Both the position numbers and the translations under genes were made by a program. From Cryptomeria japonica (taxonomy: Eukaryota; Streptophyta; Pinopsida; Cupressales; Cupressaceae), in NCBI RefSeq assembly GCF_030272615.1, contig NC_081407.1:262868574-262932573 (forward strand): a DNA stretch of 64,000 nt, given 5' to 3'. Numbering within the stretch: the stretch's first letter is position 1; each line of letters opens with the position of its first letter. Under the pieces are notes generated by a model. That model was given only the letters and a program-made list of their open reading frames with translations, did no database searches and had not been told where the DNA came from. This document shows, one piece after another, positions 36,033 through 44,410 of the stretch.

Positions 36033-39000
36033 CTAGTCTAGCACGTCATCTACCCCCCGATCTTCCTGATCAATGTTTCGGGAAGGCAGGGAACATGCTA
36101 GAGGAGGAACATTCAACACAGCAGATGGAGCTATCACAAGATCCAAACAAAGGCTATGTTCATGTTCCAAGCCACGTTGTTCTTGTCTAGGAGCTAGGAT
36201 AAGTGCTTTAGAAAATTCATTAGATAAATGGTTATCAATATCAACAAGTTCATATTCACTATCAGAAGCAAGAGAAGTAGCATTTTCATCATGAATAGCA
36301 TTTTCATCTATATCATCATCAAGATTTATAAAAATAGGGTCTTTAATTCGCACAGGATCAAGACCATCATGCATCTTATGTTTAGGAGATTTTGGAGAAA
36401 ATGGAATAATGCTTGTTGAAGGTGTTTTTGGAGATTGCAAAGTTTGAGAAGCAGCTGCTTGAGCTCTAAGATGACGATTTTGTCGGCGTTCACGTGCAGA
36501 ACAATTTCGTCTAGTCTTAGTAGGAAGTTGAGAAGATTGAGGAGGAGGAATGTTCTCATCCTTATCACTTGGGTGTTTAGGTTGTGGTCTCTTAGGCTGG
36601 CTAATAGGAGAAGAAGAAGGTCTCTTCTCTCTATAAAAAGAAGGAGGAGGAACTGCTCCATACAAAGGAGGAATTTTTGGTTTAGGAAGAAGACCAAGTC
36701 CATCATGACGAGGAGGTATAGGTCTACTTTTAGGAAGTTTATTAGATATAGACATAGTCACATCCATAGGGATGGGTTGGGAATCTTCCTGAGGAAAGAC
36801 ATTAGTTTTATCTTTCAAAGGAAGAACTTCCTTCTCAAGAACGATAGGAATATCAAGTTTGGGTGTTCTAGGTTCACTTAAAGATAGGATCATATCTATT
36901 TTCCACTTTTGATAAGATTTGAAAAGATTATCACTTCGCGGAGGAAGAGATTGGAATTGTTTAGGCCAAAAGTAATCAATAGGAACGCTAGAAGTTCTTT
37001 CAGCTGGTTTAAAGAGACTATGATTGATAGTAACAACTTCACCATTATGGGGAAATTTCAAACACTTATGTATAGGAGAAGCAATAGCTTTCATGGAAGA
37101 TAGCCAAGGATAGCCAAGCTTCACACGAAATTGTTCGGAAGATGGAATAATAGCAAAGTTCACATCAAGGGATTTGTTATGGACCTCAATAGGCAATGTA
37201 ATAGAACCAATTGCAGGAGAAGAAAATGCATCAAATAGTTTCACAATCACATCTGTTTTGTCATAAATCACTTGATTCAATTGCAAAGTAAAAAGAAATT
37301 CTTCAGTAATAACATTAACCATGCACGAAGGATCAATAAGCACTCCACGGCAAGGTGTATTCTTGACTTTTACAACTATGTATAAAGGACCATCAGGTGC
37401 CCTAATGGTTTCACTGGAATCAAATGTGATGGAAGGTTCTTTAGGGATTTCTTGCTGCTCTACAAAGTTAATCACATTCGGAGCCATAGACACAAGACCA
37501 GCATATGAGAGAGAGGAATCATTAGCCTCAATTGCATTAGAGGTATGAGAAGGTAATGGATCAGTGAAAATCTGAAGATTTTGGTTAGGAGGAGCTACAG
37601 ATGTATTGCCTTTATCATTCACTCCAGAAACAGAAATAGTATTATTATCAATCAAATCTTGAATTTTACCCTTTAAAGAAAAACATTTCTCAGTATCATG
37701 CCCAGGTTGACAATGAAATTGACAAAAGGCTTTGTTATCAAAATAAGGTGAAGTAATCTTTACAAGATCAATTTGCCTTATAGGAGGAAGAGTAAGCACA
37801 TTTTGTTCCAATAACTTATTCATAATACTATGCAATGATTCATTCAAAGGAGTATACTTTCTTTCTTTCTTGAAAAATTTAGAAATAGGAGGCACACCTG
37901 ATGCTGCATTCACATTGTTGTTGATGATGTTTTCATTGAATTTGATGGAATCTCTATTCAGTTTAAACTTCCCAAATGGTTGTTGACTGCTATCACCCTT
38001 ATCACTCGGAGCCATAGGATGTGATTGTTCCATTTGACTCACAGTCAGTTGATAATTGTGAAGAGTTGCACACAACTGTTGGAAAGAAGTAAACTCAGAA
38101 AACAGGAGTTTGTCTCGAATATCTTTTTGTAAATTAGAAATAAAGATTCTTTGAATATCATTTTCAGGCACTGGAAAAGAAATTTGAGCATACAAATGCT
38201 TATATCTACCAATGAAATTAGTCACTTTTTCTTTAACACCTTGTTTACAATGCATTAAATCAATCAAAGTAACTTTAGGACTTATATTGTTTTGAAATTG
38301 TTGAATGAAAGCATTTGCAAGTTGTTCGAAAGAAGTAATAGAATAGGAAGGCAACGAGCAATACCATTGTAGGGCTTTGTCTCTTAATGTTCTAGTGAAC
38401 AGTTTTGCAAGCAACCTTTGGTCATAAGCAAAATCAGTACATATTGTTTGAAAAGTCTTAACATGTGTTAGAGGATCACCTTTACCATTATAAAGCTCCA
38501 AATGTGGAATTTCAACATGTTTAGGAGGAATAGCTCGAACAATGTCAAGAGAAAGTGGGCTCGCAACATCAAATGTGGGCACACTAAACTTAGATTGATT
38601 CATAGAGGCAATTTGTTGCTGTAAAGAAGAGACAGTTTGTGCAAGATTGTTAATGGTCACTTCAGTCAAAGAGTTCATATTAGACGTGTTAGATTGTGAT
38701 GGAGGTGTTATGTTATTGAAAGAAGGTAGAGAGTAAGGTGGTGGGACCCTATGATAATTAGTCATAGGAGATGATTGGACAGGAGGAACACTACAAGGAG
38801 GAATGGAATGATTGAATGAATTGCCCCCTTGCATCATGTTCATTTGCGGAGATGTAATAGGAACACTCATTGAAGGAATGAATGAAGAAGTCGGATTGAA
38901 TGAAGGGATAGGGTTAATTGAAGAAGAGGGAGGATTGCCCCCATGACTGGTGATCACAGGGGGAATGTCTTGTGTAGAAGTAGCCATTATGTTTGATGTA

Positions 39001-39461
39001 AAGGTAGGTATGCTAGTAATAGAAGTCATCAAAGGAATAGAATGATTGACTTGAGTAGGAGGTTGTGTATAACCTAAAGATTCGGCACAACTCTTCATAG
39101 GCATCACATTCGAATCCACAATGTGTGCAATACCACGCAAAATATCAATTCCATTCTTATCACTTTGAAGCATACGTTTTAGACCCTCAATTAAAGGAAG
39201 AGCTTGACTATCGGGGTATTCATGAGACATCCATTGTCGAAAATCGTCAAATTGGTTATCCAATTTCGAAAGTTGTTCTTCAGAAACCTCATGGAGAGCT
39301 TCTTCATCATTAGGAGGATTAGAGGAATTACCCATGTCCTCGTTAAAAAGGCTATTCAAATTAGGTTCCATCTCCTCGGTAATTAAACCTCGGAAAGACT
39401 TAATTCTACGGCTTCGTCTAATGGGAATAGTGTAAGTAGGGCTTATTGTTGTAAAACTCAT
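36033..39461 (-). CDS. Gag-protease-like protein of gag-only gypsy element 7 (1,142 aa)
   Basis: The only long intact retroelement frame in the window. It starts at ATG 39461 (MSFTTISPTYTIPIRRSRR), stops at TAG 36033. Residues 1-100 are acidic. Residues about 130-260 are Pro/Ser-rich and of low complexity. Residues about 310-470 are a Retrotrans_gag-type capsid domain (HLELYNGKGDPLTHVKTF, ALQWYCSLP, LANAFIQQF). A zinc-knuckle-like CQFHCQPGHDTEKC lies near residue 575. A retropepsin-like segment near residue 705 reads VLIDPSCMVNVI, where related plant elements often have LIDPGSSLNI, so the catalytic D-x-G context is altered and activity is doubtful. The last 300 residues are Pro/Lys/Ser-rich and disordered. 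It should form particles and package element RNA; replication enzymes would have to come from another gypsy element, none of which is in this window. An intact frame of this length, against 2% LTR divergence, argues for recent activity or chance survival. Confidence 0.85.
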   Translation of the reverse strand: MSFTTISPTYTIPIRRSRRIKSFRGLITEEMEPNLNSLFNEDMGNSSNPPNDEEALHEVSEEQLSKLDNQFDDFRQWMSHEYPDSQALPLIEGLKRMLQSDKNGIDILRGIAHIVDSNVMPMKSCAESLGYTQPPTQVNHSIPLMTSITSIPTFTSNIMATSTQDIPPVITSHGGNPPSSSINPIPSFNPTSSFIPSMSVPITSPQMNMMQGGNSFNHSIPPCSVPPVQSSPMTNYHRVPPPYSLPSFNNITPPSQSNTSNMNSLTEVTINNLAQTVSSLQQQIASMNQSKFSVPTFDVASPLSLDIVRAIPPKHVEIPHLELYNGKGDPLTHVKTFQTICTDFAYDQRLLAKLFTRTLRDKALQWYCSLPSYSITSFEQLANAFIQQFQNNISPKVTLIDLMHCKQGVKEKVTNFIGRYKHLYAQISFPVPENDIQRIFISNLQKDIRDKLLFSEFTSFQQLCATLHNYQLTVSQMEQSHPMAPSDKGDSSQQPFGKFKLNRDSIKFNENIINNNVNAASGVPPISKFFKKERKYTPLNESLHSIMNKLLEQNVLTLPPIRQIDLVKITSPYFDNKAFCQFHCQPGHDTEKCFSLKGKIQDLIDNNTISVSGVNDKGNTSVAPPNQNLQIFTDPLPSHTSNAIEANDSSLSYAGLVSMAPNVINFVEQQEIPKEPSITFDSSETIRAPDGPLYIVVKVKNTPCRGVLIDPSCMVNVITEEFLFTLQLNQVIYDKTDVIVKLFDAFSSPAIGSITLPIEVHNKSLDVNFAIIPSSEQFRVKLGYPWLSSMKAIASPIHKCLKFPHNGEVVTINHSLFKPAERTSSVPIDYFWPKQFQSLPPRSDNLFKSYQKWKIDMILSLSEPRTPKLDIPIVLEKEVLPLKDKTNVFPQEDSQPIPMDVTMSISNKLPKSRPIPPRHDGLGLLPKPKIPPLYGAVPPPSFYREKRPSSSPISQPKRPQPKHPSDKDENIPPPQSSQLPTKTRRNCSARERRQNRHLRAQAAASQTLQSPKTPSTSIIPFSPKSPKHKMHDGLDPVRIKDPIFINLDDDIDENAIHDENATSLASDSEYELVDIDNHLSNEFSKALILAPRQEQRGLEHEHSLCLDLVIAPSAVLNVPPLACSLPSRNIDQEDRGVDDVLD

Positions 39462-40615
39462 GCACTAGAGAGGGAGAGAAAATTTTGATTTTAGAGGTAG
39501 CAATTTTCAGTAAAATCAGCCAATCTTCTGGATTTAAGCTGTTAAATGCAATCACGACAGTCTCTCGAAATTTCGGAAAAAATGTCCAGGACCGTGGCGC
39601 TCGGAGTGCAACACGGTCCTTGCAACTTTTTTTGAAATTTGCAAGGATGAAAGGTATGATGATTTTAGAGCTAATCTGAAAAAATTGAGTGATTTTATAA
39701 TCTGTAGATAGGCCAAATTAAAGTTGCAATCTCAAAATTGAACCCTACCCAGATTGTCGAAAAATGCAAAATTTGAATTTTGAAAAAAAAGAGGGAAACT
39801 GAAATTTTGAATTTTATGATTTTAGAGGGAATGTCAAAAGCAATGCAAGTTTTGAAATTCAAAAATTGACTCAATTTCACGCAAAATTCAATTTTGAAAG
39901 CGGAAATTAAAGTTGTTGTAATTAAGCACTTAATTTCAAAAGTCACAAATTGTAAGAATTTGAATAAAGCACTGAAATTTCGAATGAATACAAACACACT
40001 TTTCAGATTTAGGATAGTAAGAACACAATTTTGACACAAAATTTCAGTTTCAATGATTTTTGAATGTTTAAAAGCCTTAATCCAAGCAATCGCAAGACCA
40101 ACTTTGACTGTAATTTTGAAGGTGTTAAAATTGATAAAATCAGCCAAAATTCTGGATTTTAGCAGGAAAATACAGTAAGATCTAGCTCCCAAAATTTTGG
40201 AAAAAATGTCGGGGACAATGGCGCTCGGAGTGCACACGGTCCTCGCAACTTTTTTCCAAATTTTCAGGGATGAAAGATATTGTGATTTTATTGCGGAATC
40301 CAAAGTTACAGCTGATTTGGAGATGTTTTGATTAGCGAAATTGTTGGACAAAGGTTGAATCAAGAGGGTTTTAAAAATTAGGGTTTTGACACTTAACCAC
40401 TTAATTTTCAAAATTAACGCACCAATATGAATTGATAATTTGTAATAGAAGGGCAGATCTGAAACAAGCATTAACAATTAAATATTTCACAAGTTTAATT
40501 ACTAAAAAGAAATTTTAGGGTTTTTATGCAATCACCTCTAAAATTTTGCAAAAGATCAAACATGGAAATGTAATCAATTTTTTCAGATCTAAGCATGAAA
40601 AATCAGACAGGATGT
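39462..40615 (-). other. 5' leader of element 7 with duplicated hairpin motif
   Basis: A 1.15-kb untranslated leader between the primer binding site and gag. It contains two related segments of about 90 bp (39570-39660 and 40185-40280). Each has a GC-rich island in A+T-rich surroundings: ggaccgtg ... cacggtcc (39589-39596 with 39612-39619, perfect 8-bp inverted repeat) and ggacaatg ... cacggtcc (40213-40220 with 40235-40242). The same motif occurs in both LTRs. Leaders of LTR elements carry packaging and dimerisation signals, so that role is a plausible inference. Confidence 0.6.
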
Positions 40616-40632
40616 TCACGTCGGGTTCACCA
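40616..40632 (-). other. primer binding site of element 7
   Basis: Minus strand TGGTGAACCCGACGTGA, three bases inside the LTR. It starts with TGG as required to pair with a tRNA CCA end and differs from the initiator-Met sites of the copia-like elements. I did not assign the tRNA species. Confidence 0.65.
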
Positions 40633-40635
40633 AAA

Positions 40636-41833
40636 TGTAAAGCGGAAAATCGCGATCGAACCCTAGTTGCTCTCCCCTCTTCCAACTCCAAGGAGAGAGA
40701 AGGGAGATTCACTAGGGTTGATGGTTTTCACTTAGGGGAGAGACTTTACATTCAAAAGAGGGGTTGAAACCCACAAGATCCAATCCCACACAATGCAAGA
40801 TTGGATGCTAAATGCGTTTCAAGGGTTAAGACAGCAAGGCTACCCTCTTTTGTAAAGAATGTGCATAGAGGAATTAAGCTAGGAATGCATAGAAAGTGAG
40901 AAAGATTCGCTTATAAACTGAGATAGGAATACAGTATGAAGCTGCGGACCTGGAATTAGCAGTAAAATGTTGATACGGCACTGTCCTGCAAATTTGAGCA
41001 AAATTTGTCGGGACGATGGCGCCCGGCGCCACGGTCCTCCGAAAAATCCGCGAAACGAAGGGGGATCTGTTCGTCTCTGCACAAGGATTCCAGATCTTCA
41101 ATTTCAGCCGCGTACCTGCAACCTACACACAGAAAAGTGAAGACGATTGGGGGGTTAGGGATTAGGGGTTTGCCTTTAGGTCAAACCCCGGTTTTGGAAT
41201 TAACCAAGAAATGAGCAAGAGCTATAAATGTAAATGACTATAAAACAAGTACTAATACCTTGTTCTAAGGATGTTTGTATCCTTATGTGTGAAGGTTTAG
41301 ATGTTGTTGTTTGTTGTATGTTTGTATGTTGTATGTAGCATGTAGTATGTGATCTCCTCTTCAATGGTTGAATCCTTGTCTTGAATGCAACACTTAGCCT
41401 TGAATGGAGACTTGAAATGATCAATTGCTTGAAGGAATGCTTGAATGCTTGAGTATAGTTTCCATGCCTTTTCCATCATATCGAATGAAAGAGAAAAATG
41501 TAGTTTATATACTTGTCATTTAGGGCTGATAGACTGATTTTCCCGACCTTAGGCCGACCAGGAAAGTTTATTTTCCAAATTGCAAACAAAAAGACCCGAA
41601 GTCCAAAGGAGACCGGGCCCAAAATAGGACCCAGGGACTAGGGCGCTGGGCGCTCTGGTCCCACCTCCCGGGACAGCAGGGTGCAAGGAGGTTTAGGCCA
41701 GGGTGCTTGAAAAATGCAATTTTCAGTGTCGTAATCAGGTTTCGGGGTCTCCATTCAGGTTGCGTGTTGCGTCGCCATCGTGAAGACCGAAATGCAGTCG
41801 AAATTGCAAGTGTCACAATTTTAGGACGCTATA
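40636..41833 (-). repeat. 5' LTR of element 7
   Basis: A 1,198-bp LTR, partner of 34051-35287. Over the first 800 aligned bases I count about 15 substitutions, 13 of them transitions, mostly where one copy has CG and the other CA or TG. The outer end reads GCTATA against GCTACA in the other LTR. Confidence 0.9.
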
Positions 41834-42158
41834 GTAGGATATCAAAAAACAATCTAAACATCATGATCTCATCATTGTCTAACTCAGTAATAGTTGCCCA
41901 TTGAATAACTTATTCCTCCCCTTATTCATCACATTCTTTCTATGTCTTTTAATGACATCTTAACTCTCTTCAAAACATACTTCTTAAGATATGGCAACAT
42001 CATACTAAATCAGAAAATCAATTTCTTGACAACAATGACAAAATAATAATATTAAGATAGTAAACATCCTTAATCAATTATATCCATAATCATCAACAAC
42101 CTTCTCAATATCCTTATTGAAATGCCAACAATCTTTCATTGTAATTGGAATGCCAATA

Positions 42159-43020
42159 GAGAGTGGCCATATGAGACATTCAAGGTGTGCATGATGAGGG
42201 CGTTGACATGTGAAAAATAATTTTAAGCCAGCAAAAGGAAGATGTGGAGGAAATAGAAAAAGAAGGGAAACAAGGACAAGATATAGCTGCTCAAGAAAAG
42301 AGAAAAGGAAAAGACAATGACACCACTGATGGGTTTGATGAATTTTCAGTTGAAGATATCATAGGTGATGTTGTGTCAGATATTCCTAATCTGAAAAAGG
42401 ATTTAGAGCCACTAGTTGAGCAAAAATCAAGTGTTGAAACTATTGATATTGATGATACACCAACAAAGGGAACTGATCAAACCAAGAATCCTAGAGATGA
42501 TGAAGTTACAATTGAGGACATCCCTTATGGGGAAAAACCTCAAAGGCATCTGGTGACAATAAATATTCCCACAACACACTCTACTGGACACAAACTTCAT
42601 TTGCTAGAAAAAGGTGCAGAGGAAGAAAACCCCAAGATGATAGACTCATCAATACCATCTATTGATAAAACAGAGGAGAAGGAACAAGAAAAGAAGGAAG
42701 CAAAAAATAAGAACAAAGAGTTGAAGGAAACAAGAACCACTGGTATTAGTCTAGGGGAGACCAAGGAATCAAAACAAGAGAAGAAGATAGAAGATTATTC
42801 ATCTGGTCAACCTAAAGGTGGTCAGAATATAGTGGTGGACACTCCTCCGATAAAGAGGAAGTTAGTTTTAGAAAAGGAAACTGAGAAAAAGAAATCTAGA
42901 CTCCCCATCTCAACGGGTCAATTTGACTCAATTACTCAGACTTTATCTAAGTCTCAACAAGTCAATTTGAGACTTTGTCAAAGTAGATTATCTAAAATCC
43001 TCCATTCTACCGGTGCCTAA
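42159..43020 (+). pseudogene. ORF2 of element 3, part 3 (charged C-terminal region)
   Basis: Resumes after element 6. After a short stretch with stops (TGA near 42173 and 42224) a frame is open from before 42244 to TAA 43018. It is highly charged (EEIEKEGKQGQDIAAQEK, KEQEKKEAKNKNKELKET), with an acidic part followed by a Lys/Glu-rich coiled coil, as in the C-terminal half of the ORF2 copies of elements 1 and 10. It ends NLRLCQSRLSKILHSTGA. The usual coiled-coil tail after this point is missing because unrelated family H sequence begins at about 43021. Function unknown. Confidence 0.6.
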
Positions 43021-43180
43021 TTTTCTTTAATAATTTTTTGAGAGATCACCTGAATTTTCAAAATTTTGTCCCATCTCTCGATGAGCATATCTAACCTAGC
43101 ACATGCTAAGGAATGTACCATGCTTACTTATTTTTATTTAAAATTATGTGATAAACCGCACCGTCTCAAAGATGGGAAAA
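43021..43180 (+). other. 3' end of internal region and polypurine tract of a family H element
   Basis: Unrelated to ORF2 upstream. It ends in a purine tract, aaagatgggaaaa (43168-43180), directly before an LTR start. This suggests that the following LTR is the 3' LTR of a truncated element whose body was lost. Confidence 0.5.
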
Positions 43181-44410
43181 TGTAGACACTTATTTCTATC
43201 CACCCAATTAAATAAATGATATTTTTGTTTAATTATCAACTATTAATTAAATTAATATTTAATTAATTCATCCAAACAATGTTCTACTATTAATTAAATA
43301 AATTATACAATTTACTTGATTTAACTCAACCATATTCTAACAATTATTTAAATAATTATCTTAATAAATTTCAATCCCCTCACCCACTTGCACTTTATAG
43401 AAAATTTAAATTGCACACTAACCCTCCCCTTAATCATGGCTAAACCTATAGTATTAGCCTAATCACCCTCCAAGTGTCTGCACATTCCTAAACCAAGGGA
43501 TGAGGGAAGGGTCAATTCTCAAACATTTAAGGCTCTTACAAAGCCTTAAAGGTCTTCTCCCTTTCACAAGCAAACCCACATGGGTCTTTGACCAATATAA
43601 CCCACCTTTAACCCTTTCACATTCCCCCAACCCTTGATTAAAGGCTTATCCATTGACCCAACCATCCATGGTAACCCTCAAGTCTCATCAAGCCTTAAAG
43701 GCTTTAACCAATCTAACCCTTTAACTCTTGTACATTCCTTTAACCTTTGGGTAAAAGCTTTATCCATTAACTTGACCATCCATTGTAACCTTCATGTCTC
43801 TTAGAAAATTTAATCATTTGTCCATCCCCTCTCAAGTCTTCCCTTGTTGGCACTTGTCAACATGTTATTTCTTGAGGAAGAGTACATGGATTGAGGATCA
43901 TGGAATCCTTAAGAAATCCCAGTCCCTCTTAAACCCAATCAATCTCAACCCATCATTGCCTCATTTTCCTTATAAATAGAGCTCTTTCATTCAGTGTTAG
44001 GGGTCGCAAGATTTATCCATATGCATTACTATGTTTTTGAATGATTGTTTGAAGGAAATATTTGTATTATGTTTTATCTCTTCCACTAGTTGGAATTGCT
44101 ATTTGACATATAATACTCCGTTCACATCTTCAAACATCCACACCTGACTATCATCAACCATATCTTGTCCTCCATTTGACATCCTTTTGGGATATTTGTC
44201 AAGATGAGGGCATACTTCATGTAGTAATGGGATCTTGAAGAGGAGGAGGACAACCTAGAAGAGTCATGGCATAGGGAGCATCATGAGGAAGTATCATATT
44301 TGTTTTGTTTATTTATTTCCTAACTAACTTCTTGTGCTAATCTTCTTTGATAATTCTTTGAATGAATTTGTCTTCATGTAATGCTTATGTTTTAAGGCTC
44401 TTTACTAACA
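43181..44410 (+). repeat. LTR of family H (probable 3' LTR of a truncated element)
   Basis: Starts TGTAGACACTTATTTC and ends near TTTACTAACA, about 1.23 kb. Same family as 19332-20676, sharing aattaattaaat runs, a CCCACTTGCACTTT phrase and the TATA context. The first 270 bases are extremely A+T-rich. Confidence 0.6.
43971..43980 (+). promoter_or_regulatory. TATA box of family H LTR
   Basis: TATAAATAGA after the phrase aatctcaacc...cattttcc; identical box and similar context at 20271-20280. Confidence 0.55.

Larger units (their letters stand above)
34051..41833 (-). mobile_element. element 7: gag-only Ty3/gypsy-type LTR element
   Basis: Minus-strand element of 7.78 kb with a perfect target duplication gtagg. 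Layout: 5' LTR 40636-41833, primer binding site 40616-40632, leader 39462-40615, one intact gag-protease-like frame 36033-39461, 3' non-coding 35288-36032, 3' LTR 34051-35287. There is no reverse transcriptase, integrase or RNase H and no room for one, so it is non-autonomous, of the kind called TR-GAG. The LTRs differ by roughly 2%, mostly transitions at CpG sites, plus a 39-bp duplication. This makes it the youngest insertion in the window, as expected from its innermost position. Confidence 0.85.
26737..42158 (-). mobile_element. element 6: Ty1/copia retrotransposon with degenerate gag-pol, nested in element 3
   Basis: Minus-strand copia element: 5' LTR 32828-42158 (interrupted by element 7), primer binding site 32809-32825, gag-pol 28626-32763, polypurine tract 28252-28265, 3' LTR 26737-28251. 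Flanking five-mers are gtgag (26732-26736) and gagag (42159-42163), one mismatch. ORF2 of element 3 lies on both sides. Without element 7 the insertion is about 7.6 kb. The LTRs appear about 6-7% different over the first 300 bases by eye, intermediate between element 4 and element 7. Confidence 0.85.
32828..42158 (-). repeat. 5' LTR of element 6, split by element 7
   Basis: The LTR occupies 32828-34050 and 41839-42158, about 1,543 bp in total, matching 26737-28251. It is interrupted after 'catatgtagg' by element 7, whose target duplication gtagg is at 34046-34050 and 41834-41838. The outer end reads ...TGCCAATA, a decayed CCAACA. It has three copies of the 23-bp agggtttaccgactaggtt unit (about 33928-34005). 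Confidence 0.85.

Noticed and set aside
36033-39461. The 1,142-aa frame as a host gene
   Set aside because: It lies between two matching LTRs with primer site, polypurine tract and a target duplication, and has a retrotransposon capsid domain.
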